Source: Wyeomyia smithii (taxonomy: Eukaryota; Arthropoda; Insecta; Diptera; Culicidae). From it: a DNA stretch of 64,000 nt. The stretch covers positions 159,951,622 through 160,015,621 of the forward strand of contig NC_073695.1 of the NCBI RefSeq assembly GCF_029784165.1, in the 5' to 3' direction. Both the position numbers and the translations under genes were made by a program. The first letter of the stretch is position 1, and every line of letters starts with the position of its first letter. Below the pieces are notes generated by a model. That model was not told the origin of the DNA. It made no database searches and was given only the letters and a program-made list of their open reading frames with translations. Shown here in pieces: positions 12,909 to 24,555 of the stretch.

Positions 12909-15425
12909 TATGCTTTACGAGTTTTTTTGCAGAAAATTTATTGATTAAATAATCAACATTCAACTCCTTCAGTATACTCGTACTCGAAACTTAATAATGC
13001 TAAGTTTGACTGTCTTTCATTATTCACAGTGGTATGCACTGTGCGGTATTTTTAATAAGTTTCATCTTCGATTTTTTTTCTTGATACCTAAAAAAAAAAC
13101 TACCGCAATTTGGAAAAATTGCGATCCACAGGCAAGAATTTGCACACAATTTGAGAAAGACTGCGCAAATATAAGACGACTCTGACAATAATAGAAACTA
13201 GGAAAAATACTACGCACATCTGCAGGTCAATAAAATCTGCACACGAACTCAGAAAATCTGCATTTTGCAAAGCACATTTGGTATCCCTGATTCGGACAAG
13301 TTAGCAAAAGCAATGCACTAAAAAACTCGTGGGTTATTTTTTTTCTCTGCTTCACTTCCCATGTGCGTTGGTTCGATTCAAATGGTGTGTTAATGTGTGT
13401 CATTCCAAGAGAATCCAAGGTGAACTCTTATGGATGTAGTTGTGATATTGGCGCTCGCGAAAAAATAAAACTGAAGGAAAGTGTCAGATTGAAATGTTCT
13501 GTTCAAATTTTCTTACTGTAAATCAAACTTTTGATTGAATCTCATTTTTTAAAAAAGAAAAAATCTTTTTCTTGATTTGTGGGGGCCCCAAAAATGTGGA
13601 GGCCCGGGGCCCGGGCCCCCTGGGCCCCCCCATAAATCCGGCTCTGAAGATGGTGAACGTTTTCTTGTATCCAATGAACAAAAGGCTCAAAGACTTGCTC
13701 AGCAGTTTGAGAGTGTTCATAACTCAAATTTGAATTTTGTGAGTCCAATTGAAAATGAAGTCACACGTCAATTTGATTTAATTTCTTCCCAGAATTTTTT
13801 ACCTGCAGAAATAATTGAAACTAACTTGAATGAGATTAAGTCAATTATTAAAAATTTCAAAAATATGAAAGCACCTGGTGACGATGGAATCTTTAATATA
13901 CTAATCAAACATCTCCCTGAGAGCACAATGGAATTTTTAGTGAAAATTTTCAATTGCTGCTTCAAAATTGCATATTTTCCCAAATTATGGTAAAATGCAA
14001 AAATTACTCCAATTTTAAAACCGGATAAGAACCCAGCTGAAGTTTCAAGTTATCGACCAATCAGTTTGCTTTCTTCAATAAGTAAACTGTTTGAGAGAAT
14101 TATTCTTAACAGAATGATGTCACACATCAACGAAAATTCAATTTTTGCAAATGAACAGTTTGGATTTCGCCATGGGCATTCCACAACTCATCAATTGCTC
14201 AGAGTTACTAAGATGATACGAGCTAACAAATCTGAAGGTTATTCCACTGGAGCTGCTCTTTTAGACATAGAAAAAGCATTCGACAGTGTTTGGCATAAAG
14301 GTTTGATTGCGAAATTGCAAACTTTTAATTTTCCAATTTTCCTAATCAAAATTTTAAAAAAATATCTTACTGATCGAACTCTGCAGGTTGTCTATCAGAA
14401 TTCAAAATCTGATAGATTTCCTGTCAGAGCAGGTGTACCTCAAGGTTCAGTCTTGGGTCCAGTCCTGTACAACATATTCACTTCAGATCTTCCTGATTTG
14501 CCTCCAGGATGCACAAAGTCATTGTTCTGCGATGACACAAGCATTTCCGTAAAAGGAAAAAGTCTTCGTGTCATATGCAGTCGATTGCAGAAAAGTTTAG
14601 ATATTTTTTCTTCCTACTTGCAAAAATGGAAAATCTCTCCCAATGCTTCTAAAACTCAAATGATAATTTTTCCGCATAAGCCTAGGGCTTCTTTCCTCAA
14701 GCCAAACAATAATCACGTTGTCAAGATGAATGGGGTTATTTTAAGTTGGTCCGACAAGGTTAAGTACTTGGGACTAATTTATGATAAAAAACTTATTTTC
14801 AAAGAGCACATTGAGAGTATACAAGCCAAGTGCATCAAATATACGAGATGTTTATATCCTCTCATTAACAGGAATTCTAAACTTTGTTTAAAGAACAAAC
14901 TTTTGATTTACAAACAAATTTTTAGACCAGCAATGCTTTATGCTGTACCGATCTGGTCAAGTTGCTGTTCAACAAGGAAGAAAACGCTCCAAAGGATTCA
15001 GAATAAAATTCTGAAAATGATTTTGAAGCGTCCTCCTTGGTTTGGTACACTCGAATTACATAGACTTACTGGTGTTGAACCATTAGAAGCTATGTCAAAT
15101 AAAATTATTAACAATTTTCGACAAAAATCGTTGCAATCCTCAATTGCTACGATAAGCTCTCTTTATAGCCAATAAGTTAGCAATTAAGTTAGTTGTAAGT
15201 TTACTTCCCCTTTTCTGACAAGTAGGTTTAAATCCCTACGAATGATAAGTCCTAATTGCGAAAGCAAACAAATCCTAACAATTAAAATTACAAATTTCTA
15301 ACAGTGTTGAGAAGTCACCATTTGTGATTGGACACACATACTCATTATTTACTAATATTTATCATAAATACTTAAGCTACTAACAAATCCCCCCTTATCT
15401 CTCTCTCTCTCTCACAGCAAAATTT

Positions 15426-15860
15426 AATAGGGTGTTATGAGGCAGCTTGACCTTCCATTTGATACTAATTCTGTGGAAATCGGGTCAACCATCTCTGAGA
15501 AAAGTGAGTGAGTCCAAGTAGTTTTCGGAATATGTTTCTTCTCATAGCTGGATTTCACATTTTTAAACATAACAGGCAAAGTAATAATCCGTTTGCAGAA
15601 AAAAATATTAGGGTCCAATGGGGCAACAAGACCTTCCATATGACACTGATTTTATTAAAATCGGTCCAGCCATCTCTGAGAAACATGAGTGAGATTAAAT
15701 AGTCTCCAGAACACGTTTCTTTCCATAACTTCTGAACCGCATGTTCAATATTTATAAAATTCAAAAGTTGAGGGATTTTTAGGTAGCCCGTTCATTTGAA
15801 TTTTGTTTAAATCGGTTGTGTAGTTTCTGAGATATTTATGTTTCGTGATTTTTACATGTT
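15426..15860. repeat. Imperfect tandem repeat, period about 180 bp
   Basis: Units starting near 15428 and 15610 share the order AGGGT..., GACCTTCCAT, TGATACTAAT/TGACACTGAT, AATCGG, CCATCTCTGAGAAA and GAGTGAG. A third, weaker unit follows (TAGGTAGCCCG near 15781, AATCGGTTG, TTTCTGAGATAT). No ORF is supported. The family is unknown. The stretch 15301-15425 between the Jockey end and this repeat ends in a (CT)n run. Confidence 0.6.
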
Positions 15861-16029
15861 GGGGCTTGCCAATTTGCTGGCTAGGATTCGGAGGATTTTC
15901 TTCCGTATACGGAGACACGGCCCAGAAAGGCTTCAGACTGGTCTTTCACACCAGCGGTTCAAACACCACGGAATAATATGGCCTTTTTCCCGCCAAATTC
16001 AGATTGGCGATAACAAGTAAAAAGAAACG

Positions 16030-16399
16030 CACACGCCTTATAGAGTGCAAAAATTTGATCCGTCTTCTTTTGGGGTTTATTCGGTACTGTCCTTACATTT
16101 TATCAGTTATATCTATCACCTATCTATCTATCTTCGTATGACAATGCGATCGTGTTTCGAGAGTTTTAATTAATTCTTACTCTCGCTCTCTTATCACTGG
16201 ATGAATTTTAGATGTGTTTCGTTATAATCGTATCGTATCTTTAGGGTGATTCATTTAATTAATTTTAGTTATACTGTAGCGTAAGTAATTATGATAAATT
16301 TAAGAATTTCGGTTTAGGTTTAGATTAGGATTTAGTTTAACTAATTCTAGATTTGATATTTAGCTTTAAGTGACTACTATTATATATGCATTTTAAACA
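16030..16399 (-). repeat. Possible LTR of the BEL/Pao remnant
   Basis: Reading the minus strand downstream of the BEL pol stop, a purine-rich GGTGGCCGGA is followed at 16399 by TGTTTAAAATGC, a typical tract-plus-TG start of a 3' LTR. An AATAAA on the minus strand at 16077-16082 would serve as poly(A) signal. The LTR end is uncertain, and 16400-16679 is untranslated sequence between pol and LTR. Confidence 0.45.
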
Positions 16400-16679
16400 T
16401 TCCGGCCACCTTGAACTAACTGTTGGTTGGTTCGAAACTATATACAATATGTACATGTCTTCTGCTGTCGTGTCCATTCAATGATAGAGGTGAATAGCTT
16501 CGGGTTGTTTACTATCGCGGTACTACTGTTTCATCGCAGCAGTAGCAATCAGTAAGGCGTGATCACTCTGACGTTGCTCGTCGACGACTGGGAAGAAAAA
16601 GACCAAGGTAGATTGAACGGGTACAGGTAAGGGATTGGAACCGCAATTACCTGCTTAATTACCACGAAGGCATCGAGCA

Positions 16680-17174
16680 TCATTTGGCGTGCTCTACCAG
16701 GTCCATTTCGCCATCAGGAACTGGTGATTCATCTGGAACTGGCAGCAAAGCTATTTTGGCGACGGGTCTGATGACGGCATCGGATGTCGCAGTTTTGAGG
16801 GTGACAACGCGGGTTACGCCATCCTTGCCCGGATGCGTCTTCAGGATTCGTCCTAGCGGCCATTGGATTGGTGGCAGATTGTCGTCCTTGATAATAACAA
16901 TTCTGCCCGGTTTGATGACTACTGGTTGCTTGCAGCCCTTAGTAGCCCGTGATTGTAGCTGTTGGAGATATTCGGGATACCATCTGGCCCAAATCCGTTG
17001 GAACCGTTTTTGAGTGGTTTCCCAATGCGACAGGCGATTGTCCGGAACATCTCGAACATTGGGTTCTGGCACGGCTTGGAGATTGGCTCCGATTAAAAAA
17101 TGTCCTGGAGTTAAAACTTCCAGGTCCGATGGATCGTTCGGGATTAGGGTGAGAGGCCTGGAATTCAGGCACAT
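16680..17174 (-). pseudogene. BEL/Pao retrotransposon pol C-terminus
   Basis: A 164-codon frame matches the extreme C-terminal domain following the integrase in BEL/Pao elements. Visible motifs are CLNSRPLTLIPNDPSDLE, LTPGHFLIGANL, RWYPEYLQQLQSRA, GRIVIIKDDNLPPIQWPLGR and HPGKDGVTRVVTLKTA. A stop codon lies immediately upstream of the first Met, and the integrase core, reverse transcriptase and protease are missing, so it is a 5'-truncated remnant. The frame ends at a TGA near 16680, followed downstream by the LTR candidate. Family assignment is firm by motif. Function is lost. Confidence 0.88.
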
Positions 17175-19306
17175 TTAGATTTGTGCTAACAGCGTGCACA
17201 TGTCCAGGGTTGTTACAGTCGGCGTGGATTTCGCGTTTTTTGCGGATTTGGCGCGTTTTTACTACTCTATGGCGCGGATTTTGCGGAAAGCCTTGCAACC
17301 TTGCGTTCAGTTACCTAAAAATCAGGACGACTGATGGGCTGGCAACACCCTTTCAGAGCTCTATGAAATATGGTGGGTGTGTAGTAGGGTGCCAATCACT
17401 TTTATTTGAAAAAAGTAATCAAAAAATTTAGGGAAAAAAACCCTATACAAAATGTTTACCTGCCCGAAAAACACCCTGTGTGAAATTTCAGGTCAGTTGG
17501 ATTCAAAATGGGGTGGCGCAAAACGAAGTTAGACCTTGAGAAATCCGAAAAATCATAAAAATCATGATTATTTTCAGATAATACCAGATCTCGACGTTTC
17601 ATGCATTTATAAGCTATCTGACACCAAAAATTTTTCGAAAACCGAAATTTCATGCAGCCAACCCCTCCGATTTTTCACTAGGTGTTTTTTTCAGGCAGGT
17701 GAAAATTTTGTATATGGTTTCTTAAAATTACCATTTTGGTTGGCATCCTATTTTTTAATACTATTTTTTAAAAATTATCTAGACTTACATTCAAAGAGGA
17801 CTGAAGTTTTTTAAGTAAATCGATATATCTGAATAAGAAAGAAAGTTGTTAAAGAATGACTTTGAGAAAAATGTCTTAATTTTCATTTAAAAATATTGAG
17901 AAAAATGAATAATTGAGATACTACAAAAACAAAATTTTATCGTAACCGTTATGTGCTCGACAATAAAACATCCTTACGGCCCCCAAAATGGTCCTTCCCG
18001 AAAAGATTCTACTGGTGCTTCACTAATAACATAACTCTTTGGATGTTATGTGGTTGTCCTGAATAGATTCAAAATGGCAACTGTGGCCTATGAATGTCAT
18101 CCCGGCTCCGAAAATACTCATATTGGGTGGTATTTGGCCATTTTTGGCTGATTTTCATGGACCGGAAGTTGCCACCTTGGATTTCAAAACGACGCTTAGG
18201 GTCGATTTCAGGTCATCCTGATTTCGGAAATACCCATAACCGTATATATTACTTGTTAACAAGTTCTGAAATCACATGTGTCTCATTGACGTCCGTAATG
18301 ACAAGAATTAGAGAAAAGTTGTCAAGGGCTGGCGTATAGAAAACCGTCTGAAATTCATTGATTATTTATTGAAACTCTTCTGAACATTTCCACATGGTCA
18401 CTAGACACATGGGACATGGGACACGGTTATATGGGAAAAAAGAGATGGTGTTTTTTTCTCGCTCCCATGCACTTTTCGTTTTCCTTATGGGTCCTATAAC
18501 AACTGTGTAACTTTTCAGATCGATCGATGAAACGCCCGATTTTTAAAGCATCCATACGATTTTATATGGGAAAAACCACTTTTTCAAAACTTTTTTTATA
18601 GAGATGTCCAGTTGGCTCTTAAAAATATATAAATACATGATAATTATAGGAAATTTTCCTTGGAAAAATTCTTCTGAAGACCGCAAGGCGCTACATTGCT
18701 TGTGAAATAAGATATTCACCCCAGACTGATAGAATATCTGGCGAAGGGCTCACCATTGAATTTTACTAGCAATACTGCTGCAGCATGCTGCTGTTCCAAA
18801 TTCAACCATGTGATGAGAAATTATATCGCTTAACCCATTATAAGGCCGTAAAAACTACGCAAGGAATCTACAAAAACCTCAATAAAACGTATTCCTTACA
18901 GAAGGAACAACACAAATGTACCTTTGTTAAAAAATCAACTATTGAATCAACCCCAAAAACGATGGAAGCATTTTTTTGCATCTGCATTGTAAACTTGATT
19001 TTTTGTAATCATAAAAAATGAAAAATTATAGTTATTAGAATGTAACAGTAGGACTTAATTGATTTTGCATGGAAAAGATCAAAGTAACGGGTTTTTCAAG
19101 TGGTATTCAGAAAAAAATTTCAGGAAAAAAATTTAAATTTGTCGTCCAATACACCATGTATTTTAACGACAAAACTGCATAGTCTAACACAGTAGGTCCT
19201 GAATAGAAAGTTCCTGGTGGAAAACTTACCAATTTGTTGGATTTTCTCCAAATTAAAAATGAATTTCCTGAAGACGGTCTAGAATCGCGGTTTGTTGACA
19301 TAAAAA
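17175..19306. other. Diverged repetitive DNA without a recognised gene
   Basis: Contains a small palindromic stretch near 17205-17303, a block with repeated 'catccTGATTTCGGAAATACCCATA'-like phrases between about 17990 and 18260 (two related sub-units near 18100 and 18215), and AT-rich sequence. No conserved coding motif, RNA gene or clear terminal repeat with target duplication was found. Confidence 0.4.
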
Positions 19307-19649
19307 CATGGGCGCAACTAAGGAAAATTTCTAGGGGGGGGGGGGGCGGCTAGTTTTCATGTATGTAATTTAAAAAAAAACAGAAAAGGAGTTTTAATCT
19401 GCTTATTTAATAACGCTTAAAATAGTGTCGTAACGGCAGAAAAAATCACTTCGGGATAGAATCTCCGAAGATGTACTGAATATCTTGAACACAGCGTCAA
19501 CGCCAACCTCTTTCAGCAACACTGATTTGATATTGAGGAGAGCCAGGTTTGGCAGTGCTTTTTAACAGCACACCCGTACTAGCTGGAATAAAATAGACCC
19601 CAGTGTGGTTCAAGGCATAATACCCTATTCCTACCTCCACGTATTACCG

Positions 19650-20815
19650 ACTGTGATACGAGCTGAACGGCTGAACTATGAAATGCAGTGTCTCGCCAGC
19701 TACACCTATAGCGGCAGCCCCGTCGCGAGACTAGGCATCGCAGCCCTAGTAAGGCAGCATACTAAAATAAACATACTACGAAGAATCAAGAATTCAAAAC
19801 GAACCGGAACAATAGGCAATGACCCAGCCGACGAAATAATGACGACGATTAGAAGCTCGGTACATGTAACAGTAGATCGCTCAACGCCTCGGATGTCGAC
19901 TGGATTCTGCGGAATCAGCTAGAATCCCACCACTTCGACATCGTTGCGCTCCAGGAGCTTTGCCTGAAAGGAGAGAAGGTACGGTGGATTTGTGACCGCA
20001 AGGCACAGTACCATCAAAGCGGTGGCACAACCAATGAGCTTGGTAGCGGTTTTATAGTGCTGTGCAAGTTGCAGAGTCACGTGATAAGGTGGTAGGCAAT
20101 CTGCGACTGGTTGTGTTTAATGAGAATAAAAGGCAGGTTCTACATCTACACTATTCCTAATGTGCATTGCCCTCACGAAGGAAGACCTGATGCAGAGAAA
20201 GAAACGTTCTATGCACTGCTGGAGAAACTTTACGATAGCTGCACAGTCTGTACACCGTGGCGAACGACAACGGCCAGCTATGCACCAACTTCGCAGCTTC
20301 CCACGGGCTGGCAGTCTAAAGTCCCCTCTTTCCTCGACCAACGTACAGCAAAACAATGGACCCCGTTCTCATTGACGGCCCGTTCTTCTCAGACATTTCA
20401 TACGTACGCACCAATCACAGTGCTGATCGGACATGACTACTTCAATACAAAGAACTACAAAACCCTGATATAACCGGTAGTCCTCTACGGAAGTCCTCTT
20501 GGTGTTTTCGAACGGAATGTGCTGTGGACTATCTACGGTGGAATACAAACGGACGACGGATAACGGCGACAGCGCAGGAACCTTCAGCTACAAGCGCTGC
20601 TTGGAGAGAACCACATTACGCATCTGGCGAAAGACAATAGGTTGCGGTGGGCCGGTCACGTCGTAAGGATGCCGGACGACAACCCTGTGAAATCACTTCT
20701 CTTCAGCAAACCCTACCGGCACCAGAAAGTGAGGGGCGCAGGAACTGGTGAAACACAGCCCAAAACCGAATAAAATGGCGACAACTTTTTGATACAGCAC
20801 GAGTTACTACAGCTC
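19650..20815 (+). pseudogene. RTE-clade non-LTR retrotransposon remnant
   Basis: Pieces of endonuclease and the 3' end are seen in shifting frames. Around 19885-20000 it reads STPRMSTGFC..., then ESHHFDIVALQELCLKGEK, the APE endonuclease motif-II region. At 20110-20240 it reads FYIYTIPNVHCPHEGRPD then EKETFYALLEKLYD. Near 20640-20700 comes the RTE C-terminal signature RWAGHVVRMPDDNPVKSL. Most of the reverse transcriptase between about 20400 and 20460 has been deleted. Many stops and frameshifts are present. RTE (JAM1-like) is the best guess from the C-terminal motif. Confidence 0.65.
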
Positions 20816-20818
20816 TTG

Positions 20819-22269
20819 TCTTTTTTTTTTTCAAAGGTGGCGGGGAAATCTGCAAACAGACACCTGAGAAGAGAACTCAGGGTGTGGGGATGAGACTAGG
20901 AGAGAGATGCTGGGGTAGTTACACTCCTCCAGACCCCTACTGATTTCTGTCCCGACCCACTAAAACCCCTCCAGTCTCCAGCCCTGGTCTTCCCGGAACG
21001 ACGGTTAAGTATTACGTCGGGAAGTGGCATTTGTGCGTGATGCACCCTCTTTACTCTTATAACGTCCTAGCTAACTACCTGGAGACTGGTAGTTAGCTAA
21101 CACTGGCGTGTTTGTGATTGACCCGCCACACACGTTGCAGCTCCAGGACAATCTGAGAGGCGGCCGCACAGACCGCGTTCCAGATGTCCGGGTCGTCGCA
21201 CATCCTCCGGACAAGATTGTCCGGGGTAGTGCCAGGCCCGCTCACAGCCATCATGTTGCTTCTCGCTCTTACGAAACGGGGCCATACGAAGAAGAGATGC
21301 TCTGCAGTCTCTTCCACGCACTCGGGACACATGGGGGACCCCGCGTGCCCGAACCTGTGCAGATATTGCCTGAAGCAACCATGGCCTGACAGGATCTGTG
21401 TCAGGTGGAAGTTCACCTCGCCATGTCGCCTCCCGACCCAGCGGGATATCTCCGGTATAAGTCGGTGCGTCCATCTGCCCTTTGTGGAATTAGACCATTC
21501 CCTCTGCCAACGTAGCATCGAGAATGACCTTCTGGTGCCTCGTATGCCCCTTGTGTCACGGTGGTCGAAACACTCTCTGTCCTCCTTGATGGCGATGCTG
21601 ATAGGCATCATGCCGGACAAGACACAGATTGCATCGTATGACACCGTACGATACGCACTCACAACTCTCAGGCACATGAGCCTGTAGGTACTTTCCAGTT
21701 TACCGCGGTAACTGTTAGTACCTAGCGCTCTGGACCATACTGGCCCACCATACCTAAGTATGGACGAAACCACGCTGGCAAGAAGTCTTCGCTTGGTGCC
21801 ATAGACCGCTGAGCTATTGGACATCATACGAGATAGTGCTGCAATAGCCGATGAGGCCCTCTTACAGGCATAGTCGACGTGGCTCCCGAACGTGAGCTTG
21901 TCGTCGACCATAACCCCCAAGAGCTTCAACGATCGCTTTGAGGTGATGGTGCAGTCTCCGACTCTGACCACCGCCTGTTGCTCTGATTTACGGTTGTTCA
22001 CAACCGTAAACCTCTAGCGTTATGTCGTCTGCAAAGCCAACGATCACAACCCCTACAGGAAACTTTAGTTTCAACACCCCGTCATACATGACGTTCCACA
22101 ACACCGGACCCAGGATTGAACCTTGCGGAACCCCGGCGATGATTGGGACGCACTTCTGACCCTCCTCTGTGTTGTAAACCAGTACTCGATTCTGAAGTAG
22201 TTTTCCAGAATCTTGTACAGCGACACCGGTACGTGAATGCTCCTGAGCGCGAGCGCTATGGAGTCCCAA
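20819..22269 (-). pseudogene. R1-clade retrotransposon remnant, 5' truncated, with poly(A) end
   Basis: The minus strand reads the reverse transcriptase from KLLQNRVLVYNTEEG, then AGVPQGSILGPVLWN and the catalytic GFADDITLEVYG near 22020-22060. A break follows. A 302-codon frame (22001-21093) then holds the thumb/C-terminal region (LKLLGVMVDDKLTFGSHV, LSGHGCFRQYLHRFGH) and a Cys/His motif (CPECVEETAEHLFF). The 3' UTR runs to a T-run at about 20822-20832, which is the poly(A) tail on the minus strand and fixes the 3' end. It is clearly diverged from the two R1 copies further right, so it is an independent insertion. Confidence 0.8.
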
Positions 22270-22527
22270 CTGGCGCTATTGAACGCTCTTGTCTGACTGG
22301 TAAGATGAGTAAGAGAGCTAGGTTTGAGAAACGATCCTGGGCGCAGAACTAGTTCTTAGCCAATGAATGACGACATCTCAATTTGTGTTGATTTTGATGC
22401 TCTGATAAGTAGTATGGAATGTATTCATATTGAATACAATCATTCTCTCAGAAATTCTAGGGGGGGGGGCTTAACACTTTCAAGAGGGGGCTGAAGACCC
22501 CCCTAGCCCCCCGTAGTTGCGCCTATG

Positions 22528-23300
22528 CATGTACATGAAACTGATTACACTATTCAATTGCCAAGTCATTCTTCATTTAATTATTATTATTTGATCTTTC
22601 TTATTTTTAATGGCTATAATGCAAGTCAAGCTATTTATCTAATTTTTATTCAATTTTGTAGATTTAACGACTTAATCAGTCTGTACACGCGAAACTTTTC
22701 CTTATTACTTTAGAAGCAATAGCGCAAAATTCCCTTTAAGGTAACAAACCTATTACTTAAAAGGCAATAAAATTCTTCCCCAGTCAAGTAACAACACATA
22801 CTGTCATATATTATGCACGTGTTACGGGAGCACGATTTTTTCTGTCAAAAACTGCTCCCTTTCCATCTCAAGAAAAAAAAAAAATAACACACCGTCGCAT
22901 ATGTTGCACATGTTACAAGTTCCTTCAATCTCCAATTCATCCGGTGAGCGTGTATTAGTTCGCTCGTTGTATGCATACGGAGTAGAGAAAGAATATGACA
23001 AGAGCATTTTCCCCGTCATAGAGTATGCAAACGTTGATGATTTCAAAGACTTGGAATGCGTCTTCAATTGACATCACGATCTGTAAACTGCGTTAGAGAA
23101 AAACAAAAACATTCGCTTTCTTGCAAGCTATTCAAAACACATACTCATTGGTTCATGGAAACTCATTTGCACCTGTTTGAAAATAAGAACAATATTCGCA
23201 ACTTCGGCAACTCTGTTCAGACAGTATAACATATTTTCATTTCAAATAAACACTGCGGGACGAAACGAAAGTGTTTCTAATTAGCAATTTGAGGTTGACG
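22528..23300. other. AT-rich spacer with a short unrecognised open stretch
   Basis: No feature is assigned. A + strand open frame ending with the TGA at about 23070 (RVLVRSLYAYGVEKEY, then IFPVIEYANVDDFKDL) looks protein-like but is short and has no recognisable family, start or splice context. It could be an exon relic. Confidence 0.3.
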
Positions 23301-23619
23301 CAGCGTTGCCAGGTCATTTTTTAAAAAATCTGGAAAAGGCAAAATAAAATCTGGAAAAAATCTGGCAGTCATTTCGTGGGGTGAAAGGTTAATTTTTCGG
23401 ATAAAAGTCTTGGTGTACGCAAAATTTGAGATGACAAAATTGCAAAATTTCGCTCCAAAATTGAAGTAATGACCTTTTTGCGGAACAGAGAAAATAAAAT
23501 CTGGATAAAATCTGGATCATCCATGAAAAATCTGGATAATTTGACATCAAAGCTGTTTACCTGGATACATGTCCAAAAATCTGGATAATCCAGCTAAATC
23601 TGGATACCTGGCAACGCTG
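23301..23619. mobile_element. hAT-type MITE, 319 bp, with perfect 8-bp target duplication
   Basis: Inverted termini CAGCGTTGCCAGGT (left) and ACCTGGCAACGCTG (right) are perfect over 14 bp. The 8-bp GGTTGACG is duplicated exactly at 23293-23300 and 23620-23627. The interior is rich in AAATCTGGA-type repeats in both arms. No ORF. CAG ends plus an 8-bp duplication indicate hAT. Confidence 0.92.
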
Positions 23620-23835
23620 GGTTGACGGGTGAGATTCTCATTATGTGTGGATGAAGAGGACAAAAATTAATCTGATCGTTGCATCAATACAAATGCAGCG
23701 AGTGAAGTTTTGCTAACACATGCATTGCGGTGCTTGGCTGTATGTTCTCCTGTAGAAACACATACAAGCGTGTGGCCGTCATAATTTTTGTTACTTTTCG
23801 GTTATTACTATTTGTGTATAATGCGCAGTCATAAG

Positions 23836-24204
23836 CAGGGTTGCCACATCTAAATCTGTGTTTTCCCTTGAAAAAATCTGAGCATCTGTATCTGGAACAA
23901 AAATATCTGTAAAAAAAATCTGTATTGTTTAAACATAAAGAACTTTGTTTTTTTTTTAGGTTTTTATGGTACATAAACGAAACTTTTAGCTTAAAATGTG
24001 TGAGGAGTTGAAAATATGTTCAATTTGCTTAATATTTAATGAAATAAAATTTGGATTGTTTTTAAAAATTAATGTCAATTTCGAAAAATCTGTAAATCTG
24101 TACATTTCGACGAAAATCTGTATATCTGTATATGCAGATTCTGTACCGTTACTTCGGCCAAAAATCTGTAAAATACAGATTAATCTGTACATGTGGCATC
24201 CCTG
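23836..24204. mobile_element. hAT-type MITE, 369 bp, with perfect 8-bp target duplication
   Basis: Termini CAGGGTTGCCACAT (left) and ATGTGGCATCCCTG (right) form an inverted repeat with one mismatch. GTCATAAG is duplicated at 23828-23835 and 24205-24212. The interior repeats AAATCTGTA units, parallel in design to the AAATCTGGA units of the MITE 217 bp to its left, though the ends differ. Confidence 0.92.
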
Positions 24205-24212
24205 GTCATAAG

Positions 24213-24555
24213 ACACAATAAGTAATAAAAAATTGCCCCAAAGTAATAAATTGTTCCCCGTTTGCGTTGGGTGTATATAGAAGCTAAAACACCGAAACAA
24301 AGTATCGTTTTTGCTTCTATACGCGGACTGATTGAGCCGATAAATCTACAAAATGAACCGCTACAGTCGACAAACAAACAAATATTTTTATATAATTTTT
24401 TCGCCGAACTTAATAACATAATAGCAAGGCTCACTTCAAACAATAATAAAATGAAAATTGACCTAAGTTTTCAAAAATGCGAATTGAAAAAAATATTTTA
24501 TTTAAACTCCAAGTTCAAGTTTACTTTCTTTCCTATTAACAATACGGATACAATT
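24213..24555. other. Spacer before the first I element
   Basis: AT-rich, with no recognised gene. Its last 15 bases (AATACGGATACAATT, 24541-24555) are the target-site duplication of the I element. Confidence 0.6.

Larger units (their letters stand above)
11970..13646. mobile_element. Non-autonomous hAT element inserted in the Jockey ORF2
   Basis: Flanked by a perfect 8-bp duplication AAGATGGT (11962-11969 and 13647-13654). The ends are imperfect inverted repeats: CAGGGCGGGTTTACG at the left and, read inward from the right, CAGAGCCGGATTTATG. Both are followed by GGGGGCCC-rich subterminal sequence. An 8-bp duplication with CAG...CTG ends is diagnostic of hAT. No transposase frame is present in 1,677 bp, so mobilisation must have been in trans. 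Removing it and one duplication restores continuity of the ORF2 reading frame, which confirms the boundaries. Confidence 0.9.
10831..15175 (+). pseudogene. ORF2 (endonuclease-reverse transcriptase) of the Jockey/Juan-like element, broken
   Basis: The protein would nick target DNA and reverse transcribe the element. The ATG at 10831 is followed by an APE-type endonuclease (ILNWNARSL, ITETFLKP, IIGDFNAKHRSWN, then DSDHLPITF). A frameshift near 11340-11385 separates the last part. A TAA lies at 11808-11810. A hAT insertion splits the frame at 11969/13647. Coding then resumes with another stop at 13991-13993. The reverse transcriptase follows (YRPISLLSS, FGFRHGHSTTHQ, LLDIEKAFDSVWHKG, GVPQGSVLGPVLYN). 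The catalytic box reads FCDD instead of FADD/YADD. A Jockey-type C-terminus ends at 15175. Multiple lesions mean no function. Confidence 0.85.
9340..15300 (+). mobile_element. Jockey-clade (Juan-like) non-LTR retrotransposon, inactivated
   Basis: One element with ORF1 (gag-like, zinc knuckles) and ORF2 (endonuclease plus reverse transcriptase), without RNase H, as in Jockey/Juan elements. It is AT-rich compared with the R1 copies downstream. The 5' boundary (about 9340) and 3' boundary (about 15300) are estimates because no target duplication was found. A hAT element and SINE are nested within ORF2. Several stops and a frameshift show it is dead. Confidence 0.8.
19307..22527. mobile_element. 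Composite bounded by G-rich terminal inverted repeats
   Basis: The left end reads CATGGGCGCAACTA followed by a G13 run at 19334-19346. The right end read inward is CATAGGCGCAACTA followed by GGGGGGCTAGGGGGG. Thirteen of 14 terminal bases match in inverted orientation. The interior holds an RTE remnant on + and an R1 remnant on -. No clean target duplication was found (flanks cataaaaa and catgtaca share 5 of 8 bases). It may be a DNA transposon later invaded by retroelements, or two facing solo ends. Confidence 0.5.

Noticed and set aside
17205..17303. Possible small hAT MITE (CAGGGTTGTTACAG facing CAAGGTTGCAAGG)
   Set aside because: Termini match only partly and the flanking 8 bases (cacatgtc and cgttcagt) are not duplicated.
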